Assembly (NCBI GenBank): GCA_035502855.1
Contig: DATJTX010000018.1
Span: forward strand, 124,001-188,000
Direction of reading: 5' to 3'
DNA from: Candidatus Baltobacteraceae bacterium
GTDB taxonomy: Bacteria; Vulcanimicrobiota; Vulcanimicrobiia; Vulcanimicrobiales; Vulcanimicrobiaceae
DNA: 64,000 nucleotides
The translations under genes were made by a program, and so were the position numbers. This document shows positions 44,183 to 53,495 of the stretch, piece after piece (position 1 is the stretch's first letter; each line of letters opens with the position of its first letter). The notes below the pieces were generated by a model. The model ran no database searches. It had not been told where the DNA came from and worked only from the letters and a program-made list of their open reading frames with translations.

Positions 44183-44900
44183 GCTGGAGATTGTTGGCAA
44201 TACGCAGCATCTCGTCGGCGGCCTGGATGCCCTTGGCATTGGCTTCGTACGCCCGTTGCGCGGTGAGAATCTGCATCATCGATTCGACGATCGAAACATT
44301 CGACTGCTCGAGCATGCCGTAGCGAAGGTTCGGTCCGTTCTCACCGCCGGGCGCGATCAGCCGCGGCGGACCCGATGCCGTCGTCTGCATGAACAGCGCG
44401 CCGTCGGCGCTTTGCAAGTGCTCGGGGGCGGCGAATTCGGCCAAACGCAGATGCGCGACGACGTGCGTTCCCATCGCGGTCGTGACCGTTACCGCGCCGT
44501 CTGCGGTCACGCTCGCGCTAACCGCGTCGGCCGGAATGCGCACGCCGGCGAGTTGCCACCCCGTTGCCGTGCGCAGCGTTCCGTCGGAGGCGCGCGAAAA
44601 TTCACCCGCACGCGTGTAAGCGCGCGCTTTGCCGTCGGTGAGAACGAAGAAGCCATCGCCGTCGATCGCGACGTCGAACGGACCGTTGCTGCGCTCGAGC
44701 TTCCCGGTTTTGAAGAGCGCTTGCTCGCCGACGCGTACCGTGCCCGCACCCGGTTCACCCGGCGCGGCGAGCGCGGAAAAAACGTCCTCCGACTCCTTGA
44801 AGCCGACGACGTCGGCGTTCGCCAAATTGTTGGCGATCGTATCCAGATTCGCTTGCTGCGCGGCCATGCCGCTGGCCGCAGCGAAGAGCGCGCGGTCCAT
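44175..44900 (-). CDS. flgG: Flagellar distal rod protein FlgG
   Basis: A 241-residue rod protein. It begins MDRALFAAASGMAAQQANLD, TIANNLANADVVGFK, the flagellar rod/hook N-terminal signature, has GDGFFVLTDGKARAYTRAGEF in the middle, and ends SIVESMMQILTAQRAYEANA, AKGIQAADEMLRIANNL. It directly follows the FlgF-like gene (one base apart) and overlaps the FlgJ-like gene. Slightly shorter than the usual 260. Confidence 0.92.
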   Translation of the reverse strand: MDRALFAAASGMAAQQANLDTIANNLANADVVGFKESEDVFSALAAPGEPGAGTVRVGEQALFKTGKLERSNGPFDVAIDGDGFFVLTDGKARAYTRAGEFSRASDGTLRTATGWQLAGVRIPADAVSASVTADGAVTVTTAMGTHVVAHLRLAEFAAPEHLQSADGALFMQTTASGPPRLIAPGGENGPNLRYGMLEQSNVSIVESMMQILTAQRAYEANAKGIQAADEMLRIANNLQRG

Positions 44901-45419
44901 CTACTTGACCTGCGCCACGTCGTTGCTGCTCTTCCGGCGAACGCCGTCGATGGCGGCGACGACTTTTTCCGCGCTCTCGAACGCGCGCTGCGAGGTCAGC
45001 ACGTTCACCATCTCGTCGATTGCGTTGACGTCGGAGGTTTCGAGGAATCCGCTGCGGACGCTTGCGCCCGGTCCGAGCATCGTTCCGATCAGCGCGCGTC
45101 CCGCGCAGTCGCGCAGCACGCCGCGCCGATCGCGTTCGAACGCGCCGTTGCGCGTCGTGCCGATCGTGCCGTCGGCCGCGCGCACGCGAAACGCGCCTTC
45201 GCCGACGATCGCGAAGTCGGTCGCCCGGCCGGTATGGCGATAGGCGCCGTGGTCGGGCGCGGTGATGCGTGCGATCTCGACGCCGTGCGCGGTCAATTTG
45301 CCGCGCGCCAGCACGGCGTGGAAGCCGTCACTGGAAACGTTGGCGAGATTCGCGGTTGCGATGTCCAGCCGCGTGCGTGCCGCCGCCATGGCGCTGGCTG
45401 CCCAGTCGATTCCGTCCAT
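44901..45419 (-). CDS. Short FlgF-type flagellar rod protein
   Basis: ATG 45419 gives 172 residues: N-terminal ASAMAAARTRLDIATANLAN, middle FAIVGEGAFRVRAADGTIGT, C-terminal VNAIDEMVNVLTSQRAFESA. This is the FlgF/FlgG rod family, with the middle domain trimmed (FlgF is normally about 245). The NxxNxxT pattern of the start is kept, but the usual Asn in ANNLAN is Ala. Being first in the run, it lies divergent to the small lipoprotein at 45464, with 45 bp in between for promoters. The upstream extension to 45581 overlaps that gene and is not coding. Confidence 0.85.
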   Translation of the reverse strand: MDGIDWAASAMAAARTRLDIATANLANVSSDGFHAVLARGKLTAHGVEIARITAPDHGAYRHTGRATDFAIVGEGAFRVRAADGTIGTTRNGAFERDRRGVLRDCAGRALIGTMLGPGASVRSGFLETSDVNAIDEMVNVLTSQRAFESAEKVVAAIDGVRRKSSNDVAQVK

Positions 45420-45463
45420 GCGCGCATGGTAGGTGAGGACTATGGCCGAATCGTGACCGCGAT

Positions 45464-45829
45464 ATGGCAACGCTATGGTCGCGCGCGCTCGCCGCGCTGC
45501 TTTTCTCGCTGCTCGCCGCATGTGCGTCGCAGCCCACGCCCCAGGAAGCGGTCGCCGCCAAGGAGACGGCCGCACTTGCACCGCTCAAGGCGCGGTATCC
45601 CGATATCGTGACCGCGTTCAATCTACACGGAACGCGGCTCGATATCGCGATCGACGCGAACGGCTACATCGCAACCGGCGACGACGCCGTCGCGCGCTTC
45701 AAAAAGGCGGCGTCGCAAGACTGGAAGCAGGCCTGGAGCGGCGCGCACCCGCATCAGCACGCCACGCTCACCGTCCGGCTGATCGATTTCATCGGCCGCA
45801 CCTGGGCGACCGAACGCGTTCGCGCCTAG
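45464..45829 (+). CDS. Small lipoprotein of unknown function
   Basis: A 121-residue protein with a lipoprotein signal (LLFSLLAAC, Cys at residue 20). The mature part is one small alpha/beta domain (VTAFNLHGTRLDIAIDANGY, GDDAVARFKKAASQDWKQAW, LTVRLIDFIGRTWATERVRA). It is convergent to fabH with 4-bp overlap. I do not recognise the family. Confidence 0.72.
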   Translation: MATLWSRALAALLFSLLAACASQPTPQEAVAAKETAALAPLKARYPDIVTAFNLHGTRLDIAIDANGYIATGDDAVARFKKAASQDWKQAWSGAHPHQHATLTVRLIDFIGRTWATERVRA

Positions 45830-46815
45830 ATCACGACCACGTTGCCGGCGGTGACGAGCCCGCCGCCGAAGCCCATGATCAACACGCGCTGCCCGCTCTT
45901 CACCCTCCCGTCGCGCATCGCGGGAATCAGGGCGAGCGGAATGCTCACCGCCGACGTGTTGCCGTATTGCGTTACCGAGAGGAGCGTGCGCTCGATCGGG
46001 AACCCGATGCGTTTGCACAGTGCCTCGATCATGCGTTCGTTGGCGCTATGCGGTACGAACCAATCGATCTGCTCGAGCGTCATCCCTGCGCGCTGCAGTA
46101 TCCGCTCGATGTCGGCCGGCACGTTTTCGAGCACCCAGCGGTAGACCTCGCGGCCGTTCTGGCGCAACAGTCGCGATTCGTCGATGGTGCCGTTGATCTC
46201 GGTGCGCGTGCCGGTGCGATAGAGAAACTTCCCGCCGCCGCCGTCCGAGCCGTGCGACATGCCCAATATCTGCGGCCGTTCGCTGCGCTCGATCAGCGCG
46301 ACGCCGGCGCCGTCGCCGAAGAGCACGGCGGTCGAGCGGTCGGTGTAGTCGACGCTGCGCGTCAGGGCGTCGGCCGCCATTGCGAGGACCCGATCGCACT
46401 CGCCGCTCGCGATCAGACCGCACGCCAGATTGATGCCGTACGCGAAGCCCGCGCACGCGGTGGAGATGTCGAGCGCGCCGACGCTCTTGGGCAGGCCGTA
46501 GTACAGCTGCAGCATCGCCGAGAGGCTCGGATACTCATAATCGGGCGTCGTCGACGCGACGATCAGATAATCGACGGCGCGTAAATCGACATCCGGATGA
46601 TGCTCGAGCAAGTCGTCGATCGCACCGATCGCGAGGTCGCTCGAGTACTCGTGCTCGGCGACGACGTGGCGTTCGCGAATGCCGGTGCGCTGTACGATCC
46701 ACTCGTCGCTGGTCTCGAACATGCTCTCGAAATCCGCGTTCGTGAGCACGCGCGGGGGAACGTACATGCCCACGGCGCTCATCCGCGCCGGCGCGCTAAC
46801 GAACCGTTGCTGCAC
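45826..46815 (-). CDS. fabH: 3-oxoacyl-ACP synthase III
   Basis: Condenses acetyl-CoA (or a branched acyl-CoA) with malonyl-ACP to start fatty-acid synthesis. The catalytic triad is present: C121 in DISTACAGF, His in WFVPHSANERMIE, Asn in TQYGNTSAVSIPLAL. GTG 46815 gives 329 residues; a start at ATG 46782 (MSAVGMYVPP) is an alternative. It overlaps the DivIVA stop by one base, tying it to the division cluster (ylmE-sepF-divIVA). FabH in this cluster is unusual; normally it is with fapR/plsX or fabD. Confidence 0.95.
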   Translation of the reverse strand: MQQRFVSAPARMSAVGMYVPPRVLTNADFESMFETSDEWIVQRTGIRERHVVAEHEYSSDLAIGAIDDLLEHHPDVDLRAVDYLIVASTTPDYEYPSLSAMLQLYYGLPKSVGALDISTACAGFAYGINLACGLIASGECDRVLAMAADALTRSVDYTDRSTAVLFGDGAGVALIERSERPQILGMSHGSDGGGGKFLYRTGTRTEINGTIDESRLLRQNGREVYRWVLENVPADIERILQRAGMTLEQIDWFVPHSANERMIEALCKRIGFPIERTLLSVTQYGNTSAVSIPLALIPAMRDGRVKSGQRVLIMGFGGGLVTAGNVVVI

Positions 46816-47324
46816 TAATAAACTTCGAGTCGCGTCGTGTCGTTGCTCGGCGCCGGCGGCTCTTCCGGCCGCGGCGGCTGATGCACGTTGTCGAGCAAGG
46901 AGAGATGCGTCGTCAGCACGCTGCGCAATTCGCTTTTCGCCTTCTCTGCCGCTTCGCAGGCGCGCTGGTGTTCGCGCCGGACTTCAGAGATCGCTTCGTT
47001 GTACGAGGCGATCTCGCGCTCGGACGCCAGACGCGCCTGCTCGCGGATGAGGTCGGCTTCCTTATGCGCCGATGCCTTGACCTCATCGGCGGTACGTTGC
47101 GCGAGCACCAGCGTGTTGTGCAGCGATTCTTCCATCGCCTTGAAGTGGCTGATGCGCTCTTTGAGATCGGCGATCTCCGCCTCGAGCGCCGCGCGATGCT
47201 GCGCATCGTCCTCGAGCGTCTCGATCACTTCGTCGAGAAATTGATCGACTTCCGCGCGGTCGTATCCTTGCAACGCTTTTTTGAAGGTTTTGTGCTGGAT
47301 GTCGACAGGCGTAATTTTCTCCAT
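46815..47324 (-). CDS. divIVA: DivIVA-domain coiled-coil protein
   Basis: A 169-residue DivIVA family protein that marks curved membrane and poles in many Gram-positives. The membrane-binding N-terminus is MEKITPVDIQHKTFKKALQG, YDRAEVDQFLDEVIE; from residue 30 to about 140 runs a long coiled coil (KEADLIREQARLASEREIAS). The tail is Pro-rich. It follows SepF directly, without a gap, as in the ylm clusters of Firmicutes and Actinobacteria. No YggT or YlmH gene is in between. Confidence 0.92.
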   Translation of the reverse strand: MEKITPVDIQHKTFKKALQGYDRAEVDQFLDEVIETLEDDAQHRAALEAEIADLKERISHFKAMEESLHNTLVLAQRTADEVKASAHKEADLIREQARLASEREIASYNEAISEVRREHQRACEAAEKAKSELRSVLTTHLSLLDNVHQPPRPEEPPAPSNDTTRLEVY

Positions 47325-47741
47325 CTATCCTCGTCCGGCCATAAAATCGAGTGTGGAATCACCCATCATCGAATCGCGCAGCCCCGCCGCGTTCACGACC
47401 ACACCCGCCGGAACCACGAGGTAGATGGCTTCAGCCAACTTCTGAATCTTCCCGTCGATCGTGTAGGCCACTCCGGACGTAAAATCGACCACGCGCTGGA
47501 GCAGCGTCCGGTCGGCGTTTTGCAGGTTGATGATCACGACTTGCCGGTTGCGCAGCGCGTCGGCAATTTCGACGACATCCTGAAAGCCGCGGGGCGAGTA
47601 CACGCTGACCTCGGTGCCGGCGCGGCGCCCCGCACCCGAAAGCGGCACCACCCGGCCTGACGGCGCAGGCTCGTCGTCATAGAGATCCTCTTCTTCGTCG
47701 CGGATCGAGAAGAACGACCCGAGTTTGCTGAACATGCTCAT
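47325..47741 (-). CDS. sepF: Cell-division protein SepF
   Basis: Aligns and anchors FtsZ filaments at the membrane. ATG 47741 (ATGA overlap with the ylmE stop) gives 138 residues. It begins MSMFSKLGSFFSIRDEEEDL, the short amphipathic start, then an acidic linker, and the conserved domain VYSPRGFQDVVEIADALRN, RQVVIINLQNADRTLLQRVV, DFTSGVAYTIDGKIQKLAEA, IYLVVPAGVVV. Length is normal for SepF. Further upstream open reading overlaps ylmE and is not needed. Confidence 0.94.
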   Translation of the reverse strand: MSMFSKLGSFFSIRDEEEDLYDDEPAPSGRVVPLSGAGRRAGTEVSVYSPRGFQDVVEIADALRNRQVVIINLQNADRTLLQRVVDFTSGVAYTIDGKIQKLAEAIYLVVPAGVVVNAAGLRDSMMGDSTLDFMAGRG

Positions 47742-48415
47742 TTGCTTCGGCCTCCGAACAGAGCCGTACCGATGCGCACCATCGTGGAACCGGCGCGAAC
47801 CGCTTCGCGCCAATCGCCCGACATGCCGATTGAGAGCGTACTTCCACCTACGGCGGCAAACGTCTTGGCGGCCAACTCGAAAGCCCGGGCAATCTGGTCG
47901 CGGTCGGCACCGAGCGGGCCGATCGCCATCACGCCGTCCAGCCGCAGCCCGGGCTGCGCCGCGACCGCGCCGGCGAGCGCCCCGGCCTCCGCGGGCGCCA
48001 CACCGAAGCGCTCGCTCGGCGAGACGTTGACCTGCAGCAGCACGGGAAGCACGCGCCCGGCGGCCGCAGCCGCCTTTCCCAGCGCCCGAGCGGCATCGGG
48101 CCGGTCGACGCTCTGCACGACGTCGAAAAGTTCGAGCAGCGCCTTCGCCTTATTGGTCTGCACGTGACCGATGAAATGTTTCTCGAGATGCAATTCGCGA
48201 ACGGCGGGGTCGGCAAACTTCTTCGCCGCTTCTTGCACGTAGTTCTCGCCGATCGCATCGAGCCCGGCGAGCGCGGCTTGCGCGATCGCCGCGGCCGGCT
48301 GTCTCTTGCTCACGCCCACGATCCGAACGCTTCCCGGCTCGCGCCCGCAGGCGCGCAATTCTTCGTCGATCTGCGCGCGCAGCTCCGCCAGCCGCGCAGC
48401 GAACGAGCCGTTCAT
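47738..48415 (-). CDS. ylmE: PLP-binding homeostasis protein, YggS/YlmE family
   Basis: A 225-residue fold-III PLP protein without known catalytic activity that affects vitamin B6 and amino-acid balance. The PLP lysine is in RIVGVSKRQPAAA (about residue 38) and the phosphate-binding end is TLSIGMSGDWREAVRAGSTM, VRIGTALFGGR. Other blocks: LHLEKHFIGHVQTNKAK, VLLQVNVSPSERFGVAP. It overlaps lgt by 4 bp upstream and sepF by 4 bp downstream; ylmE-sepF-divIVA is the standard ylm order. Confidence 0.94.
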   Translation of the reverse strand: MNGSFAARLAELRAQIDEELRACGREPGSVRIVGVSKRQPAAAIAQAALAGLDAIGENYVQEAAKKFADPAVRELHLEKHFIGHVQTNKAKALLELFDVVQSVDRPDAARALGKAAAAAGRVLPVLLQVNVSPSERFGVAPAEAGALAGAVAAQPGLRLDGVMAIGPLGADRDQIARAFELAAKTFAAVGGSTLSIGMSGDWREAVRAGSTMVRIGTALFGGRSK

Positions 48416-49290
48416 CCCGCCGGCGTCAACGCATCCGTGGGCGGCGAATCGGTCGGCGTCACATCGGTGCGCCGCCCGCGCTTATTGCAATACCACAACC
48501 CGACGATCCCGATTGGAATCATCGGAAGCGCGTAGAGCTGCCCACCGGTAATCGGGCCGAGATGAAAATCGGCGTGCCGCCAAATCTCGGCGATGCTGCG
48601 CGTGATACCGTACATGAGGAACCAGCTCCACCCCACGACGCCGTCGGGCGGCCGGCGCTTGTAGATATAGAGCAGGATCGGCAAGGTGAGAATATCGAGT
48701 ACGGCCTCGTAGAGCTGAGCCGGATGGCGATAATACGGGCCCCAGATCTCGGCGTCGCCGGGACGATTCGGAATCATGCACCACGGACGGTCGGGACGGC
48801 AGATATCGCCCCACAACTCATCGTTGATGAAGTTCACGATGCGGGTGAGTGTGATACCGATCGGCAGCAGCACGACGACTTCGTCGCCGAGCACGGTGTA
48901 TTTGAGCTGCGGATGCTTACGTACGAAGAGCCAGATTGCGATGAGGACGCCGACCATGCCGCCGTGAAAAGCCATCCCGCCCTGCCACACCGCAATGATA
49001 TTGAGCGGGTTGCTCGTGTAATAGGAGAGGTCGTGTTTGGAGATGATGTCGTTGATGACGAAAAACGTTCGGCCGCCAACCAAAACGCCGATCAGTGCGT
49101 AGAATAAGAAGTCTTGGATCTGCTCGCGGGTCAGACCCAGACGGGCCCGGCCCGTCCGGCGGCTCATCCACAGGTAGACCGCGACAAAACCCGCCAAATA
49201 CGCGATTCCGTACCAGTGGATTCGCAAGAATCCAAGGTGGATCGCAATGGGGTCGACATTTGTCGGATAGTTAAACCAATGCTGTATCAA
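48412..49290 (-). CDS. lgt: Prolipoprotein diacylglyceryl transferase
   Basis: Adds the diacylglycerol to the lipobox cysteine of prelipoproteins. The 292-residue protein (TTG 49290) has seven helices and the key blocks IHWYGIAYLAGFVAV, AFHGGMVGVLIAI (catalytic His), TRIVNFINDELWGDICRPDR (Lgt signature), YRHPAQLYEAVLDI. The longer frame to 49329 would cross the divergent ccdA start; TTG 49290 leaves 14 bp. Substrates in this window include several lipoproteins (11.2, 20.8, 40.7, 45.5 kb). Its partner LspA lies divergently at 50.0 kb. Confidence 0.93.
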   Translation of the reverse strand: MIQHWFNYPTNVDPIAIHLGFLRIHWYGIAYLAGFVAVYLWMSRRTGRARLGLTREQIQDFLFYALIGVLVGGRTFFVINDIISKHDLSYYTSNPLNIIAVWQGGMAFHGGMVGVLIAIWLFVRKHPQLKYTVLGDEVVVLLPIGITLTRIVNFINDELWGDICRPDRPWCMIPNRPGDAEIWGPYYRHPAQLYEAVLDILTLPILLYIYKRRPPDGVVGWSWFLMYGITRSIAEIWRHADFHLGPITGGQLYALPMIPIGIVGLWYCNKRGRRTDVTPTDSPPTDALTPAG

Positions 49291-49304
49291 GAATATACCG
49301 GCCT

Positions 49305-50057
49305 GTGAGTTCGAGCGCGCTTCTTTCACATGGATGGATCGTCGCCGCCGGTTTGGCCTTTGGCGCGGGCTTCGTTTCCTTCATTTCTCCGTGCGTCCTC
49401 CCGCTCGTGCCCGCCTACCTCTCGCTGCTGACCGGTTCGAGCCTCGAAGAGCTGCAAGCGAACGAGAGCGCAAACACCCTGCGCACGCTCGCGATCGGGC
49501 ATGCGCTCGCGTTCATCGCCGGTTTCACGCTGATTTTCGTGGCACTCGGCGTGACGGCCAGCGCGATCGGCGGCGTCTTGAACGCGCATCGCGTGCTGAT
49601 CGCGCAGATCGGCGGAGTGATCATCGTCATCCTCGGACTCCAGATGATGGGCATGCTGCGCATCCCCTTCCTCATGCGCGACACGCGCGTCCACGTGCAG
49701 CGCGAGCAGCGGACCTTCTGGACGTCGGGGCTGGTCGGGATTGCCTTCGCCGCCGGGTGGTCGCCCTGCATCGGGCCGATTTTGGCCCAGATCCTCGCCA
49801 TCGCCTCGCAGGCGCACACCTCCCAGGCAGCGCTGCTGCTTCTGACGTACTCCCTGGGTCTGGCGGTGCCGTTTTTTTTGACCGCGGTCGCGATCGGGGC
49901 GGTGCTGCCGGTGCTCAACCGAATCAAACGCTTCCTGCCGGCGATCGAATTCTGTGCCGGCCTCTTCCTGGTCGCGGTCGGCCTGGTGCTCGTCAACAAT
50001 GCTTTCTACGCCGTTGCAGGGTGGTTCTATCAATTTGTCCCGGCTCCGAACATTTAA
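49305..50057 (+). CDS. ccdA: CcdA-type thiol:disulfide membrane transporter
   Basis: Carries reducing power across the inner membrane to thioredoxin-like proteins, often for cytochrome c maturation. The 250-residue protein has six helices and the two catalytic cysteines in ISPCVLPLVPAYLSL and WSPCIGPILAQILA. GTG 49305 is divergent from lgt. The gene end overlaps the TTG start of lspA by 23 bp. No cytochrome c maturation gene is in this window. Confidence 0.92.
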   Translation: MSSSALLSHGWIVAAGLAFGAGFVSFISPCVLPLVPAYLSLLTGSSLEELQANESANTLRTLAIGHALAFIAGFTLIFVALGVTASAIGGVLNAHRVLIAQIGGVIIVILGLQMMGMLRIPFLMRDTRVHVQREQRTFWTSGLVGIAFAAGWSPCIGPILAQILAIASQAHTSQAALLLLTYSLGLAVPFFLTAVAIGAVLPVLNRIKRFLPAIEFCAGLFLVAVGLVLVNNAFYAVAGWFYQFVPAPNI

Positions 50058-50518
50058 CGCAACGCTCATCATCGTGCTGACCGCGGCGATCGTCTTCGCG
50101 CTCGATCAGTGGTCCAAGCACCTCATCACGGCGAGAATCTATTTCGATGCGCGCTGCAGCCCGTGGTGCGGCCACAAGATTCTCATTCCCGGCTGGCTCG
50201 AGTTCGCTCCGATTCCGAACTATCACGGAGCCTTCGGAATGTTCGGCGACAGCAAACCGATGCTCGTCATCCTGGCGGTGATCGTGCTGGTACTGTTCTG
50301 GTGGAGCTTTCGCGAGGCCGCGCTGCGTTCGCGTCTGGTGTGTGTTGCGTTCGGCATGATCGTCGGCGGCGCGCTCGGCAATGTGATCGATCGCTTGCAC
50401 TACGGCTACGTCATCGACTTCATCGATTTCTACCGCTTTCCGCAGATTTGGCGCTTCACGTTCAACCTCGGCGACTCGTGCATCACCGTGGGCGTCGTTC
50501 TGCTCTTGATCGCGAGCC

Positions 50519-50544
<26 letters not shown>
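50035..50544 (+). CDS. lspA: Lipoprotein signal peptidase (signal peptidase II)
   Basis: Cuts the signal peptide in front of the lipidated Cys. The 169-residue protein has four helices and the active-site aspartates in GNVIDRLHYGYVIDF and FNLGDSCI; DQWSKHLI in the first helix is conserved. TTG 50035 inside the ccdA end, with AGGGTGG upstream, is the likeliest start; an ATG-like start does not exist in frame without truncation. It contains an unusual insertion with cysteines (DARCSPWCGHK) in the first outer loop. It overlaps the rluD-type gene by 26 bp. Confidence 0.92.
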
Positions 50545-52484
<1,940 letters not shown>

Positions 52485-52549
52485 AGAACACAGACCTTGT
52501 CTCTGTTGTTCGGCCGGCTGTGGTGATTTCGAGGTAGGATTATACTCAG

Positions 52550-52912
52550 ATGGAACGGTCCAAATCACACGTACTTAGCAGGAGCGTCAGCGGACTGATA
52601 CGACTCGTATATTCGGTGGCCGGTTCGATTGTCACCATCGCTGCAGTCGGGTGCTTTTTCCTGGCGATGATCCTGCCGATGCGCTGTGGATTGGTGTCGG
52701 CCATTGGTGGTGTGGAGTTTGGGTTTATCTTTGCGCCGCCCATTCCCATCATCGCGGCAATAGCTGGCGCGTTACTCGGTTGGTTCCTGCGCCGGCGCTA
52801 TCTTACTCTTGCATTAGCGGCGTTGCTCCTGTGCCTGGGCGTGATCGCCTTCGAGCAGCTGGTCCCGCATATCGACAACCCAACAGCCTCGAAATGCCGA
52901 TTCGATTTTTAG
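52550..52912 (+). CDS. Small three-helix membrane protein of unknown function
   Basis: A 120-residue frame with three hydrophobic segments (about 22-45, 52-78, 84-104) and short charged ends, the last being NPTASKCRFDF. The ATG follows a short AT-richer leader (TATACT at 52541-52546). Lower GC than its neighbours suggests acquired or weakly constrained sequence. Its size and style recall the other orphan membrane protein at 39.1 kb. No family recognised; coding is plausible, not certain. Confidence 0.5.
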   Translation: MERSKSHVLSRSVSGLIRLVYSVAGSIVTIAAVGCFFLAMILPMRCGLVSAIGGVEFGFIFAPPIPIIAAIAGALLGWFLRRRYLTLALAALLLCLGVIAFEQLVPHIDNPTASKCRFDF

Positions 52913-52949
52913 ACAGATCTTGTCGTTTGTGAAAATCGCGTGATAGTGT

Positions 52950-53489
52950 ATGCGTGAAATGGCCCGCGGGATCGACACCAAGCCCTATCTCGAATGGCTC
53001 GACGGCGTGGAAAGCGTCGCGGTGAGCCCGAATACGCCCCATGGGATCGTCGCTATAACGATCGCCGAACTATTCAACCGGCGCGGGGACAGCTTTGGTC
53101 TGGCCATGCTGGAGGTCCATCTTCGCGTTAGCGATACACCAGGAAAGCGCACGGTGCTCCTCCCCGACGTTGCGCTTTATCGCGTGGAAATACTGCGGGC
53201 GCTCGATCCGGTGGATCGGCTGCTCCCGAACGTCCCGCCCGAGATCATCGTCGAAGTACGCTCGCCGAACGACCGGCCAGGTTTTCGCGAAGAAAAAATC
53301 CGGCGCTATCTCGCCTGGGGCTGTCCGCTGGTCTTCGACGTGGATCCGCCTTCCCGCACGATCGTCGTCCACACGAAAGATCGCGCGCGGATGCTCGTGG
53401 CAGGCGATCGCTTCAGCGATCCCGCCGCGGCATGGCTCGAATTCGACGTCCGCGAGGTGTTCGAACGCCTCGATCTTTTAGGATTCTAG
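52950..53489 (+). CDS. Uma2-family (DUF820) putative restriction-fold nuclease
   Basis: A 179-residue protein with the PD-(D/E)xK-like core of the Uma2 family: VLLPDVALYRVE (Asp), PPEIIVEVRSPND (acidic E), then EEKIRRYLAWGCPLVFDVDP (Lys/Tyr). These are abundant in cyanobacteria and related phyla, where the function is mostly unknown. Start ATG 52950 (an ATG four codons later also fits). It sits alone between a small membrane gene and the convergent ileS. No toxin-antitoxin or transposase partner was found. Confidence 0.85.
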   Translation: MREMARGIDTKPYLEWLDGVESVAVSPNTPHGIVAITIAELFNRRGDSFGLAMLEVHLRVSDTPGKRTVLLPDVALYRVEILRALDPVDRLLPNVPPEIIVEVRSPNDRPGFREEKIRRYLAWGCPLVFDVDPPSRTIVVHTKDRARMLVAGDRFSDPAAAWLEFDVREVFERLDLLGF

Positions 53490-53495
53490 GGAAGC

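Noticed and set aside
52485-52549. Promoter with TATACT before the small membrane gene
   Set aside because: A -10-like word exists but no acceptable -35 at 15-19 bp, so it was mentioned in the gene entry only.
52950-53489. Uma2 protein as transposase or toxin
   Set aside because: No inverted repeats, antitoxin or transposase signature is present; the family is abundant as single genes of unknown role.
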